This document shows positions 44,164 to 53,772 of a stretch of 60,498 nucleotides of DNA, in pieces (within the stretch, counting starts at the first letter, position 1; each line of letters begins with the position of its first letter). Position numbers and translations under genes: made by a program. The notes beneath the pieces were generated by a model. It did no database searches. It saw nothing but the letters and a program-made list of their open reading frames with translations, and was not told the origin of the DNA. Source of the stretch: DATFES01 sp035457725. GTDB taxonomy: Bacteria > Pseudomonadota > Alphaproteobacteria > CACIAM-22H2. The DNA lies in the NCBI GenBank assembly GCA_035457725.1, contig DATIBC010000033.1, positions 1 through 60,498 on the forward strand. The letters are read 5' to 3'.

Positions 44164-46179
44164 ATGTTCAACAAGATCCTGATCGCCAACCGCGGCGAAA
44201 TCGCCTGCCGGGTGATCAGGACGGCACGACGGCTGGGAATCCGAACGGTCGCCGTGTACTCCGAGGCCGATGCCAATGCCCGCCACGTCGCGATGGCGGA
44301 CGAGGCGCATCTGATCGGCGGCGCTCCAGCCCGCGAAAGCTATCTGAAAGGCGAGGCGATTCTTGAAGCGGCGCGCAAGTCGAACGCCGAGGCGATCCAT
44401 CCCGGATATGGGTTCCTTTCCGAGAACGCCGAGTTCGCGCAGGCATGCGCGGCGGCGAAGCGGATCTTCATCGGCCCGCCGCCGGCGGCGATTCGTGCCA
44501 TGGGCGGCAAGAGCGCGGCCAAGGCGCTCATGGAGCAAGCAGGCGTGCCGATCGTTCCCGGCTATCACGGCGACAGACAGGACGTTAAAACCCTGGGAGC
44601 GGCGGCACGAAAGATCGGTTATCCGGTGTTGATCAAGGCGTCGGCCGGCGGCGGCGGCAAGGGCATGCGAATCGTCCATGCCGAAAGGGAGCTGGCCGAG
44701 GCGATCGTTTCGGCGCGGCGCGAGGCGAAGTCGGCGTTCGGCGACGATCGGTTGCTGATCGAAAAGTACCTGACGCGACCGCGGCACATCGAGGTCCAGG
44801 TGTTCGCCGATGCGCACGGCGGTAGCATCTATCTGTTCGAGCGCGATTGCTCGATCCAGCGCCGCCACCAGAAGGTGCTGGAGGAAGCGCCGGCTCCGGG
44901 CATGACCGAGGCGCGGCGCAAGGCGATGGGCGAGGCGGCGGTCAAGGCGGCGAAGGCCGTCGGCTACGTCGGCGCCGGCACCGTGGAGTTCATCGCCGAG
45001 CCGGATGGGCGGTTCTATTTCATGGAGATGAACACCCGCCTCCAGGTCGAGCACCCCGTGACGGAAATGATCACGGGGCTCGATCTCGTCGAATGGCAGT
45101 TTCGTGTCGGGGCCGGACAGCGCCTGCCGCTCCGGCAGACGGAACTGGCGATCAACGGTCACGCGATCGAAGCGCGGATCTACGCCGAGGATCCGGCGCG
45201 CGATTTCCTGCCGGCGACCGGCATGCTGCAGCACCTCCGCTTTCCGGCCGAGAGCGCGCATGTGCGTGTCGATACTGGCGTCGGCCCCGGCGATGTGGTG
45301 AGCATCCATTACGACCCGATGATCGCCAAGCTGATCGTCTGGGATCACGATCGGCCGGCGGCGTTGCGCCGTTTGCGCGCGGCGCTGGCCGACTGCGAGG
45401 TCGCCGGATTGGCGACGAACCTGACGTTTCTCGGCAATGTCGCGGCCCATCCTGCCTACGCCGCCGCCGAACTCGACACCGGGTTCATCGGGCGCCATCG
45501 CGCCGAACTGGTGCCCGAGCACCGACCGGCCGACGACCGAACCTTGGCGTTGGCGGCGCTCGCCGTGCTGCTCGACCGCGCGGCCGAGGCGGAAACCGCC
45601 GCACGCAGCTCGCACGATCCCTACAGCCCGTGGCACATGGTCAACGGCTGGCGCCTCAACGACTATGCCCATCACGTGCTGCGGTTTCGCGATCCGCTGG
45701 CTCCCGCGGCGCGCGAGGTCACGCTGACAGCGCATTTTCGGCGCAACGGGTTCGTCTTCGATTTGCCGGGCGGTGCGCTTGCGGTGCGCGGCGACCGGCT
45801 GGATGCGACGCGCATCGCCGCCGATCTCGGCGGCGCGCGGCTCGAGGCGACGGTGGTTCGGCGCGGTGACGAACTGACCGTGGTCCAGGCAGGGCGCGCC
45901 CATCGGCTCATTCTGCATCGCCCACTGGCGGAGGCGAAACATGCCGGCGAAGACGGCCGCTTGACGGCGCCGATGCCCGGCAAGATCGTCGCCGTCAAGG
46001 TTGTGCGCGGCGCCAAGGTCAAGCGCGGCGCGGCGCTCCTGGTGCTGGAGGCGATGAAGATGGAGCACACGATCTCGGCGCCAACCGACGGCACGGTCGC
46101 GGCGTTGCGCTACGGCGTCGGCGAACAGGTCGAGGAAGGGGCGGCACTCATCGAATTCAAGCCGGAGACGTCCGAATGA
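44164..46179 (+). CDS. mccA: Methylcrotonyl-CoA carboxylase alpha subunit (biotin carboxylase + BCCP)
   Basis: The biotin subunit partnering mccB (LiuD). It has 671 aa: MFNKILIANRGEIACRVIRT, the glycine loop KASAGGGGKGMRIVH near residue 159 and MEMNTRLQVEHPVTEMITGL near residue 288. The biotin Lys632 lies in EAMKME, 39 residues from the end. The stop overlaps the HMG-CoA lyase start as ATGA. Confidence 0.96.
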   Translation: MFNKILIANRGEIACRVIRTARRLGIRTVAVYSEADANARHVAMADEAHLIGGAPARESYLKGEAILEAARKSNAEAIHPGYGFLSENAEFAQACAAAKRIFIGPPPAAIRAMGGKSAAKALMEQAGVPIVPGYHGDRQDVKTLGAAARKIGYPVLIKASAGGGGKGMRIVHAERELAEAIVSARREAKSAFGDDRLLIEKYLTRPRHIEVQVFADAHGGSIYLFERDCSIQRRHQKVLEEAPAPGMTEARRKAMGEAAVKAAKAVGYVGAGTVEFIAEPDGRFYFMEMNTRLQVEHPVTEMITGLDLVEWQFRVGAGQRLPLRQTELAINGHAIEARIYAEDPARDFLPATGMLQHLRFPAESAHVRVDTGVGPGDVVSIHYDPMIAKLIVWDHDRPAALRRLRAALADCEVAGLATNLTFLGNVAAHPAYAAAELDTGFIGRHRAELVPEHRPADDRTLALAALAVLLDRAAEAETAARSSHDPYSPWHMVNGWRLNDYAHHVLRFRDPLAPAAREVTLTAHFRRNGFVFDLPGGALAVRGDRLDATRIAADLGGARLEATVVRRGDELTVVQAGRAHRLILHRPLAEAKHAGEDGRLTAPMPGKIVAVKVVRGAKVKRGAALLVLEAMKMEHTISAPTDGTVAALRYGVGEQVEEGAALIEFKPETSE

Positions 46180-47084
46180 ACCGGCCGACGCGCGTCAAGA
46201 TGGTCGAGGTGGGCCCACGCGACGGACTGCAGAACGAGGCGAAGTCGGTGCTCGCGGCGGTCAAGATCGAACTCATCGAAATGCTCGCCGACGCCGGCCT
46301 TTCGACGATCGAGGCCGGCAGTTTCGTGTCGCCCAAGTGGGTCCCGCAGATGGCCGATACGGCGGAAGTCCTGGCCGGCTTGGCCAAGCGTCCCGGCGTG
46401 ACTTTTCCGGTGCTCGTACCGAACGCCAAGGGTTTCGAGGCGGCGCTTGCCGCCAAGGTCGAGGAGATCGCCATATTCGGCGCCGCCTCGGAGACGTTTT
46501 CGCGCAAGAACATCAATTGCTCGATCGACGAGAGCATGGCGCGCTTTGCACCCGTCGCCGCGGCCGCGCACAAGCACGGCATGCGTGTGCGCGGATACGT
46601 GAGTTGCGTCTTGGGCTGCCCGTATGAAGGCGAGATTGCCGCCAGCGCCGTGGCCGACGTCTCGGCCACGCTTCTTGCGCTCGGTTGCTACGAGATCTCG
46701 CTTGGCGATACGATCGGCGTCGGCACTCCGGCCAAGGCGCAAGCGATGGTCGACGCCGTCGCCCAGCGCGTGCCGCGCGAAAAAATCGCCGTGCATTTTC
46801 ACGACACCTATGGACAGGCGCTGGCGAATATCCTCGCCTGCCTCGAACGCGGCGTGGCGGTGGTCGACTCCTCGGTTGCCGGGCTCGGCGGCTGTCCCTA
46901 CGCCAAGGGTGCCTCCGGCAACGTCGCCTCGGAGGATGTGTGCTACATGTTGAACGGGTTGGGCGTCGAGACCGGCGTCGATCTCGATAAGCTCGCCGCC
47001 GCCGGGCGCTTCATCTGCGGACACCTTGGCCGCGCGCCGACCTCGAAGGTGGCGCAGGCGTTGATCGGCAGGCTCGCGGCGTGA
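46176..47084 (+). CDS. Hydroxymethylglutaryl-CoA lyase
   Basis: Splits HMG-CoA to acetoacetate and acetyl-CoA, the last step of leucine breakdown (LiuE, also called MvaB/HmgL). It has 302 aa: VEVGPRDGLQNEAKSV at residues about 11-26, EAGSFVSPKWVPQMADT, VSCVLGCPYEGEI and HFHDTYGQALANI. The loop with the catalytic Cys reads GLGGCPYAKGASGNVASED. It is translationally coupled to mccA, and its own stop overlaps the next start (GTGA). Confidence 0.95.
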   Translation: MNRPTRVKMVEVGPRDGLQNEAKSVLAAVKIELIEMLADAGLSTIEAGSFVSPKWVPQMADTAEVLAGLAKRPGVTFPVLVPNAKGFEAALAAKVEEIAIFGAASETFSRKNINCSIDESMARFAPVAAAAHKHGMRVRGYVSCVLGCPYEGEIAASAVADVSATLLALGCYEISLGDTIGVGTPAKAQAMVDAVAQRVPREKIAVHFHDTYGQALANILACLERGVAVVDSSVAGLGGCPYAKGASGNVASEDVCYMLNGLGVETGVDLDKLAAAGRFICGHLGRAPTSKVAQALIGRLAA

Positions 47085-47518
47085 CCGTTCACCTCGTCAA
47101 GCTTTGCGTCGGCTGCGACTCGATCGAAGACCTCGAGGCGTGGCAGAAGAAACGCCTTGCCGACCAGCGCAAAAAAGGCGTCAAGAAACCCATCCTGCGG
47201 CATGTCACCCGCAATACGCCCAAGCGCGCCACGGAGATCCTCGACGATGGCTCGCTCTATTGGGTCATCAAGGGGGTCATCCGGGTGCGCCAACGGATCG
47301 TCGACATGCGACCGCTCGTCGTCGATGGCAAGCCACGCTGCGCGCTTATCCTCGACCGCAGGCTCGTGCGCGTCGTGCCGCGCGGCATGCGCGCCTTCCA
47401 GGGTTGGCGCTATCTCGAGGCGAAGGCGGCGCCGGCCGATCTCGGCGAGCGCAAGGACGGGCTCTCGGAAATGCCGCCCAAGATGATCGACGCGCTTCGC
47501 GAACTCGGCCTGCTTTGA
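47081..47518 (+). CDS. DUF1489 family protein
   Basis: A 145-aa protein from a GTG start overlapping the lyase stop. It has the DUF1489 pattern VHLVKLCVGCDSIEDLEAWQ, then HVTRNTPKRATEILDDGSLYW and RRLVRVVPRGMRAFQGWRYL. The family is widespread in alphaproteobacteria and has no assigned role. Its stop overlaps the putA start as TGATG, so it links the liu and put parts. Confidence 0.88.
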   Translation: MTVHLVKLCVGCDSIEDLEAWQKKRLADQRKKGVKKPILRHVTRNTPKRATEILDDGSLYWVIKGVIRVRQRIVDMRPLVVDGKPRCALILDRRLVRVVPRGMRAFQGWRYLEAKAAPADLGERKDGLSEMPPKMIDALRELGLL

Positions 47519-50500
47519 TGCTGTTCGGCCACGAACCGTCGATCGCCGACGCTTCGCGCGAAAGCCTCGCCGCGGCATCCGCCGCCAGCGAAAGCGACAT
47601 GGTCGAGAATATACTCAAAGTCGCGCGCGCCGATGCCGCGGCGCAGGCGCGTATCAAAGACACCGCGCGCCGATTGGTCGAGGAGGTTCGCAAACGCCGC
47701 CGGGGCCATGGCGGGGTCGACGCTTTCCTGCATGAGTTCAGTCTGTCCAGCCGCGAGGGCGTGGTGCTGATGTGTCTTGCCGAGGCGCTGCTGCGCATCC
47801 CGGATGCCGACACCGCCGACCGCCTAATACGCGACAAGCTCGCCGACGCCGATTGGGCGCGCCATCTCGGGCAGTCGGACTCGCTCTTCGTCAACGCCTC
47901 GACCTGGGCGCTGATGTTGACCGGCCGCGTCATACGCCTCGAGGGCGCGGAGGAAGAGGAGGGGCTCGCCACGGTGCTGAAGCGCCTGGTGGCGCGCTCG
48001 GGCGAGCCGGTCATTCGGCATGCGGTGACGGCCTCGATGCGGATTCTCGGACGCCAGTTCGTCATGGGCCGCACGATCGACGAAGCGTTGGCCCGCGCGA
48101 TGCCGTCCGAGCCGAATGGCTGGCGTCATTCCTTTGACATGCTGGGCGAAGCGGCGCGCACCGCTGCCGACGCCGAACGCTACTTCAGGTCCTATGTCGC
48201 CGCCATCGAGGCCATCGGTGCTGCGGCGAAGGCACGTGGCCCGATCGACGGCCCAGGGATCTCGGTGAAGCTGTCGGCGCTGCATCCGCGCTACGAGCTG
48301 GCGCAGGCGGAGCGCGTGCGCAAGGAACTGGGCCCACGGTTGATCGAGCTGGCGCGCCTCGCTCGCGGCTTCGAAATCGGCTTCACCGTCGACGCCGAGG
48401 AAGCCGAGCGTCTGGATCTATCGCTCGATCTGATCGCCGCGACGGCGGGCGACGTGTCGCTCGGATCCTGGGAGGGGTTTGGCCTCGCCATTCAGGCATA
48501 TCAAAAGCGGGCGTTGCCGTTGGCCGGCTGGGTCAGCGAGCTGGCGCGGAGCCGACGCCGCCCGCTGATGGTGCGATTGGTCAAAGGGGCGTACTGGGAC
48601 ACCGAGATCAAGCGCGCACAGGAGCGCGGGCTCGACAGCTACCCGGTATTCACCCGCAAGGCGTCGACCGACGTATCGTATCTCGCATGCGCGCGCGCGT
48701 TGCTTGCGGCGGACCATTTGATTTATCCGCAATTCGCCACCCATAACGCGCAGACGCTGGCGGCCGTTCTCGAATTCGCCGGCAACAAACGATTCGAGTT
48801 TCAGCGGTTGCACGGGATGGGCGAGACGCTTTACGAGCAAATCGTCAGCCCGTCGCGGCCGTGCCGCGTCTATGCGCCGGTTGGAAGCCACGAGGATCTG
48901 TTGCCCTATCTGGTGCGACGACTGCTCGAGAACGGCGCCAACACATCGTTCGTCAACCGGCTGGCCGACGATGCGGCGCCGATCGAGGCGATCGTCGCCG
49001 ATCCGGTGGTGAAAATCGCGGCGCTGGACAGCAAGCCGCACCCGCGCATCCCGCTCCCGACCGATTTGTATCTGCCCGAACGACGCAATTCGACCGGTCT
49101 CGACCTCAATGACGGTGCTACCCTGCTGCAGCTCGACCTGGAAATGGAAGAAGCGGCGTTGGCGCGCCCATTCGCCGGGCCGCTGATCGACGGGCTGAAA
49201 CGGCCCGGACGTCCGCCGCGTGCGGTGCTCGATCCGGCCGATCGGCGGCGGATCGTCGGCCAGGTCGCCGACGCTGGGCCTGCCGAGGTCGATGCCGCGC
49301 TGACCTCGGCCCGCGCAGCGTGGCGCGACTGGGACGCCGTTCCAGCCGGCGATCGCGCGGCGATCCTCGACCGCGCCGCCGATCTTTTCGAGGCTCACCG
49401 CGCCGAGCTGATGACGCTGGTCGTTCGCGAGGCCGGACGCACGGTCGCCGATGCGCTGTCGGAGGTCCGCGAGGCGGTCGATTTTTGCCGCTATTACGGT
49501 GCCCGCGCGCGCGAGGAGTTCGGACAGCCGCAACTCCTGCCCGGCCCTACCGGCGGCCGCAACGATTTGCGCCTGTCGGGACGTGGCGTGTTCGCGTGCA
49601 TCAGTCCGTGGAATTTTCCCTTGGCGATCTTCACCGGCCAGGTGGTCGCGGCGCTTGCGGCCGGCAACGGCGTCATCGCCAAGCCGGCCGAACAGACTCC
49701 GCTGATCGCCGCGCGCGCCGTGGCGCTCCTCCACGAGGCGGGCGTTCCGGGCCAAGCGCTCCATATGTTGCCCGGCGACGGCCCTACCGTCGGCGCGCGG
49801 CTCGTCACCGATCCGCGAGTCGCCGGCGTCGTCTTTACCGGCGGTACCGACACGGCGCGGGCGATCAACCGCTCGCTTGCCGAACGGCCCGGGCCGATCG
49901 CAGCATTGATCGCCGAGACCGGCGGTCTCAACGCGATGATCGTCGATTCTTCGGCGCTGGCGGAACAAGTGGTGGCCGATGCGCTAGCCTCGGCGTTCAA
50001 CAGCGCCGGCCAACGCTGCTCGGCGCTGCGCGTGCTGTTCGTCCAAGATGACGTGGCGCGCAAATTGCTTGACATGTTGGCCGGCGCCATGGCCGAGCTC
50101 GTGATCGGTGATCCCGCGCGGCTCGCCACGGATGTCGGGCCGGTGATCGACGATGATGCGAAATCGTCGCTCGATGCGCACGCCCGTCGCATGGTGCGGG
50201 AGGCAAAACTCATCTACGAGTGCGCGCTGCCGGCGGATTGCGCGCATGGGACATTTTTTGCACCGCGCGCGTTCGAGATCGACGCGCTGGCTCGGCTGGA
50301 GCGCGAGGTCTTCGGGCCGATCCTGCATGTCGTGCGGTTCTCCGCCGACCGCCTCGACGACATCGTGCGTCAAATCAACGCCACCGGATACGGTCTCACG
50401 CTCGGCATTCACAGCCGGATCGATGGCACGGTCGAGCGCATTCGCGCCGCGGCGCGTGTCGGCAATGTCTACGTGAACCGCAACATGATCGGCGCGGTCG

Positions 50501-50661
50501 TCGGCGTTCAGCCCTTCGGCGGCGAGGGCTTGTCGGGCACCGGACCCAAGGCCGGCGGTCCGCACTATCTACCTCGGTTCGCCGTCGAGCGTTCGCTTGC
50601 CGTCGACACGACCGCCCAGGGCGGCAATGCTTCGTTGCTGGCGCTGGACGACGAAGAGTAA
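47518..50661 (+). CDS. putA: Bifunctional proline dehydrogenase / L-glutamate gamma-semialdehyde dehydrogenase
   Basis: PutA oxidises proline to glutamate via P5C in two domains. It has 1047 aa, the short class without the N-terminal ribbon-helix-helix DNA-binding domain, so it should not autoregulate. The PRODH domain has KLSALHPRYE, VRLVKGAYWDTEIKRAQERG and FQRLHGMGETLY. The ALDH domain has ISPWNFPLAIFTGQV, TGGLNAMIVDSSA and catalytic Cys834 in SAGQRCS. It is translationally coupled to DUF1489. Confidence 0.96.
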   Translation: MLFGHEPSIADASRESLAAASAASESDMVENILKVARADAAAQARIKDTARRLVEEVRKRRRGHGGVDAFLHEFSLSSREGVVLMCLAEALLRIPDADTADRLIRDKLADADWARHLGQSDSLFVNASTWALMLTGRVIRLEGAEEEEGLATVLKRLVARSGEPVIRHAVTASMRILGRQFVMGRTIDEALARAMPSEPNGWRHSFDMLGEAARTAADAERYFRSYVAAIEAIGAAAKARGPIDGPGISVKLSALHPRYELAQAERVRKELGPRLIELARLARGFEIGFTVDAEEAERLDLSLDLIAATAGDVSLGSWEGFGLAIQAYQKRALPLAGWVSELARSRRRPLMVRLVKGAYWDTEIKRAQERGLDSYPVFTRKASTDVSYLACARALLAADHLIYPQFATHNAQTLAAVLEFAGNKRFEFQRLHGMGETLYEQIVSPSRPCRVYAPVGSHEDLLPYLVRRLLENGANTSFVNRLADDAAPIEAIVADPVVKIAALDSKPHPRIPLPTDLYLPERRNSTGLDLNDGATLLQLDLEMEEAALARPFAGPLIDGLKRPGRPPRAVLDPADRRRIVGQVADAGPAEVDAALTSARAAWRDWDAVPAGDRAAILDRAADLFEAHRAELMTLVVREAGRTVADALSEVREAVDFCRYYGARAREEFGQPQLLPGPTGGRNDLRLSGRGVFACISPWNFPLAIFTGQVVAALAAGNGVIAKPAEQTPLIAARAVALLHEAGVPGQALHMLPGDGPTVGARLVTDPRVAGVVFTGGTDTARAINRSLAERPGPIAALIAETGGLNAMIVDSSALAEQVVADALASAFNSAGQRCSALRVLFVQDDVARKLLDMLAGAMAELVIGDPARLATDVGPVIDDDAKSSLDAHARRMVREAKLIYECALPADCAHGTFFAPRAFEIDALARLEREVFGPILHVVRFSADRLDDIVRQINATGYGLTLGIHSRIDGTVERIRAAARVGNVYVNRNMIGAVVGVQPFGGEGLSGTGPKAGGPHYLPRFAVERSLAVDTTAQGGNASLLALDDEE

Positions 50662-50674
50662 TGGGAGGCAGCCG

Positions 50675-51697
50675 ATGACGACCAACCGACAATTCGTTCT
50701 GGTTGCACATCCAGACGGGCTTCCGAGCGAGTCGACCTGGCGACTGGTCGAGACGGCGCTGCGCGAGCCTGGCGAAGGTGAAATCCTGGTGCGCTCGCTG
50801 TGGCTTTCGGTCGATCCCTACATGCGCGGCCGGATAAGCGCTGCCAAGGGCTACACCAAGGGCGTGGCGCTGGGCGAGGTGATGCAAGGGGGCGGCGTTG
50901 GGCGGGTTCTCAAGTCGCGCAATCCAGCGTTCAAGGAAGGCGATGTGGTCGAAAGCATGGGGTTCGGTTGGCAGGAATATCCTGTCCTCAAGGCCGAGGG
51001 CACGCGCAAGCTCGATCCGTCGCTGGGGCCGATCCGTCACGCGCTGGGTGTGCTGGGGATGCCTGGCCTCACCGCCTATTTCGCGCTACTCGAGATCGGT
51101 CGGCCCCAACCCGGCGAGACCGTCGTGGTCTCGGCTGCCACTGGCGCGGTCGGGCAGATCGTCGGCCAGATCGCCAAAATCAAAGGCTGCCGCACCATCG
51201 CCATCGCCGGCGACGACGCCAAGCTCGAATTTGCGCGCAAGGAGCTGGGTTACGACGCGGCGATCAATCACCGTACCGCCACCGATTTGGCCAAGGCCGT
51301 CGCGGAGGTTTGCCCGAAGGGCGTCGATATCTTCTTCGACAACACGGCGGGGCCGATCCACGACGCGGTCATGCAGAACCTGGCGATGCGGGCGCGGACG
51401 ATCGTTTGCGGCACGATCGCGATTACCAGCAAACCGGGGCCGGATATCGGGCCGCGCTGGCTGCGGCAGATTCTGATCAATCGTGCGCGCGTTGAGGGAT
51501 TCCTGGTGTTCGACTACGTCGCGCGGTACGGCGAGGGACTGAAGCAACTTGCGGCCTGGCTTGGCGAGGGCAAGCTCGTCTGGCGCGAGGACATCATGGC
51601 GGGCTTTGAAAACATGCCCAAGGCGCTAGTCCGGGTTCTGAAAGGCGAGAATTTCGGCAAGCAGCTCGTTCGCGTCGTCGACACAGGCGAACGCTGA
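50675..51697 (+). CDS. NADP-dependent oxidoreductase, zinc-less medium-chain (CurA/leukotriene B4 dehydrogenase-like)
   Basis: A 340-aa MDR. It starts MTTNRQFVLVAHPDG with GGGAGG upstream. Features are LWLSVDPYMRGRIS near residue 45, the nucleotide-binding SAATGAVGQIVGQIAKIKGC near residue 152, and the C-terminal LVWREDIMAGFENMPKAL. Relatives reduce activated C=C bonds of enones. The gene lies 13 bases after putA and is likely the last of this run. Confidence 0.9.
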   Translation: MTTNRQFVLVAHPDGLPSESTWRLVETALREPGEGEILVRSLWLSVDPYMRGRISAAKGYTKGVALGEVMQGGGVGRVLKSRNPAFKEGDVVESMGFGWQEYPVLKAEGTRKLDPSLGPIRHALGVLGMPGLTAYFALLEIGRPQPGETVVVSAATGAVGQIVGQIAKIKGCRTIAIAGDDAKLEFARKELGYDAAINHRTATDLAKAVAEVCPKGVDIFFDNTAGPIHDAVMQNLAMRARTIVCGTIAITSKPGPDIGPRWLRQILINRARVEGFLVFDYVARYGEGLKQLAAWLGEGKLVWREDIMAGFENMPKALVRVLKGENFGKQLVRVVDTGER

Positions 51698-51753
51698 TCA
51701 TCGTGACGCACTAATCGACGCCGTCCGAGCGCGGTCGCGCGCGGTACATCGGG

Positions 51754-52383
51754 CTATCCCAGGTTTACGCCCGCGTTGAGTCCGTCGAGCACGTACTGCG
51801 CCGCGAGCGCCGCGAGCAGGATGCCGAGCACGCGGGTCACGACGTTGACGCCGATCTCGCCGAGAACCGATACGACGCGCGCCGCCGCGAACAACAAGAC
51901 GAGCGTCAGGCCGAGAACGATGGCGAGCACGCCGACCAGCAACAGTTCGGCCTGCCACGCGCCGCCGGCGCGACCCATCAGCAGGACCATCGTCGTCAAG
52001 CCGCCGGGGCCGGCGATGAGCGGAATCGCCAGCGGAAACACCGAAATATCGTGAGCTTTGTCGGCTTCCTTGCTTTCGGCCTCGGTGAGATTTTGGAAGC
52101 CCAGCCGGTGAGCAAACAGCATATCGATCGCCAACAGGAACAATAGAATGCCGCCGGCGATGCGAAACGCCGGCAATCCGATGCCGAGGGCGCGTAAAAG
52201 AAAATCGCCGGCGAAGGCGAACAGCAACAACATGACGCCGGCGATCGCCACGCCTCGCAACGCCATGGTGTGCCGATGCTTTTCCGACGTGCCGCGGGTA
52301 AGTCCGGCGAAGATCGCCGCCGTCCCGACTGGGTCGAGGATGACGAACAGGGCGATGAAATGGAAGACCGCCGTTTGCAGCAT
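51754..52383 (-). CDS. MarC family integral membrane protein
   Basis: A 209-aa membrane protein with about six hydrophobic segments, starting MLQTAVFHFIALFVILDPVG with the conserved LDP. Others are IAGGILLFLLAIDMLFAHR and VFPLAIPLIAGPGGLTTMVLL. The UPF0056/MarC family has no firm function; early links to antibiotic resistance were not upheld. It is convergent with the oxidoreductase gene across 56 bases with no clear terminator. Confidence 0.88.
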   Translation of the reverse strand: MLQTAVFHFIALFVILDPVGTAAIFAGLTRGTSEKHRHTMALRGVAIAGVMLLLFAFAGDFLLRALGIGLPAFRIAGGILLFLLAIDMLFAHRLGFQNLTEAESKEADKAHDISVFPLAIPLIAGPGGLTTMVLLMGRAGGAWQAELLLVGVLAIVLGLTLVLLFAAARVVSVLGEIGVNVVTRVLGILLAALAAQYVLDGLNAGVNLG

Positions 52384-52498
52384 CGGTTCTATGAGTGAGA
52401 TCGAAATCTTCTCCGCGCGCCTCGACAGGCTCGAGACGACGCTTGCGTCGCTTCGCCACACGCCGGCCGACGAACGCGGCTCCTCTGATGGCGAATTT

Positions 52499-53671
52499 TC
52501 ACAGCCGTCCCTCGAGGCACGCGGCATAGAGCGATTTCAATTGCGGAACCCCGATCTTGACCGGATTGGTTCCCGCCGTCGGGTCGACGGCGGCCATTTC
52601 GGCGAAGCGGTCGATCTCGCCCTCGCTCATGCCGAGATCTTTGAGCGTGTGCGGAATCGCAATCTCCTTGCGCAACGCGAGAACCCAGTCGACGAAACCC
52701 TCGAAGCTGGCGTCGGCGAGGCCGATATAGCGCGCTAGCCGAACGATCTTCGGCTCGATCGCCGGACGGTTGAAGCGCAACACATAGGGCATGACCACGG
52801 CGTTGGTCATGCCGTGATGCGTGTCATGCACGGCGCCCACTGGATGCGAGAGCGAGTGGATGGCGCCGAGCCCCTTCTGGAACGCCGTGGCCCCCATTCC
52901 GGCCGCCGCCATCATGTATGCCCGCGCCTCGATGTCCGCGCCGTCGGCCACGGCGCGCGGGAGAAACTCCTTGATCAGGCGCACGCCCTCGATCGCGACC
53001 CCGTCGGCGTAAGGGTGGAACGAGGAAACGCAATACGCTTCGAGACAGTGGGCGAAGGCGTCCATGCCGGTGCCGGCGGTGATCTTCGGCGGCAGCCCGA
53101 TCGTCAGCTCGGGATCGCAGATGACCACCCGCGGCATCATTTTCGGATGGAAGAGGATTTTCTTGGTGTGGCTGGCGACGTGGGTCACCACGGCGGCGCG
53201 ACCCACCTCCGATCCGGTACCCGCGGTGGTCGGCACGGCGACGATCGGCAGGATGCCCTTGGCGTCGGCGCGCGTCCACCAATCGCCGATATCCTCGAAA
53301 TCCCACATCGGGCGCGTCTGGCCCGCCATGAAGGCGATGATTTTTCCGGCATCGAGCGCGCTGCCGCCGCCGATCGCGACGACGCCGTCGTGATCGCCTG
53401 CTTTCAGGGTCTTGAGGCCGTCGTAGATGTTCTGCTCGACCGGATTCGGCCTGATGTCGAAAAACATCGTCGTGCCCAAGCCGGCCTCGGCGCATAGTAC
53501 GACGATCTTTTTCATCATCGGCAATTTCGCCAAGCCGGGATCGGTCACCAACAGCGGGCGGGCGATCCCAGCGGCGTTGCATGCCTCGGCCAGTTCCCTG
53601 ATGCGCCCGACTCCGAAGCGGATGGCGGTCGGCCAGTTAATGTTGCTGGTGAACGATTTTGGGTCGGTCAT
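52499..53671 (-). CDS. Iron-containing alcohol dehydrogenase
   Basis: A 390-aa group III alcohol dehydrogenase from the ATG at 53671 (MTDPKSFTSNINWPTAIRFG). Markers are the dinucleotide-binding VAIGGGSALDAGK, VPTTAGTGSEVGRAAVV, and metal ligands in GMDAFAHCLEAYC, HSLSHPVGAVHDTHHG. Substrate is unknown; the neighbouring aldehyde dehydrogenase suggests alcohol to acid conversion. A 115-base spacer separates it from marC. Confidence 0.92.
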   Translation of the reverse strand: MTDPKSFTSNINWPTAIRFGVGRIRELAEACNAAGIARPLLVTDPGLAKLPMMKKIVVLCAEAGLGTTMFFDIRPNPVEQNIYDGLKTLKAGDHDGVVAIGGGSALDAGKIIAFMAGQTRPMWDFEDIGDWWTRADAKGILPIVAVPTTAGTGSEVGRAAVVTHVASHTKKILFHPKMMPRVVICDPELTIGLPPKITAGTGMDAFAHCLEAYCVSSFHPYADGVAIEGVRLIKEFLPRAVADGADIEARAYMMAAAGMGATAFQKGLGAIHSLSHPVGAVHDTHHGMTNAVVMPYVLRFNRPAIEPKIVRLARYIGLADASFEGFVDWVLALRKEIAIPHTLKDLGMSEGEIDRFAEMAAVDPTAGTNPVKIGVPQLKSLYAACLEGRL

Positions 53672-53696
53672 GGCCGGATTTGCTTTCGCCCGCATG

Positions 53697-53770
53697 CCGA
53701 GCCTGTCGAAGCATGAGGGCCGGTGAGGTCCGCGGTCCTGGTCCCCCGACAAGCTCGGGACGAGGACCGC
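53697..53770. repeat. REP-like palindromic element between aldehyde and alcohol dehydrogenase genes
   Basis: A segment GAGCCTGTCGAAGCATGAGG (53699-53718) is followed by a 14-bp arm GCGGTCCTGGTCCC (53732-53745). That arm pairs, with one mismatch, to GGGACGAGGACCGC (53757-53770) around a CCGACAAGCTC-type loop. The sequence style (CTGTCGAAG, CCCGACAAGCTCGGG) resembles dispersed intergenic palindromes of proteobacteria. Only one full copy is seen here. It has no U-run on either strand. Confidence 0.5.
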
Positions 53771-53772
53771 CG

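Noticed and set aside
43984..46068. 694-codon antisense open frame under mccA
   Set aside because: Mirror frame of a conserved biotin carboxylase gene; no recognisable protein family or ribosome binding site.
48418..49968. 516-codon antisense open frame inside putA
   Set aside because: Arises from the GC-rich third positions of putA; composition is unlike a real protein.
52391..52498. Short + strand frame (MSEIEIFSARLDRLETTL...) resembling the start of a SlyX-like coiled coil
   Set aside because: Only about 20 helical residues look similar and the frame runs on into antisense of the alcohol dehydrogenase; too little to call a gene or remnant.
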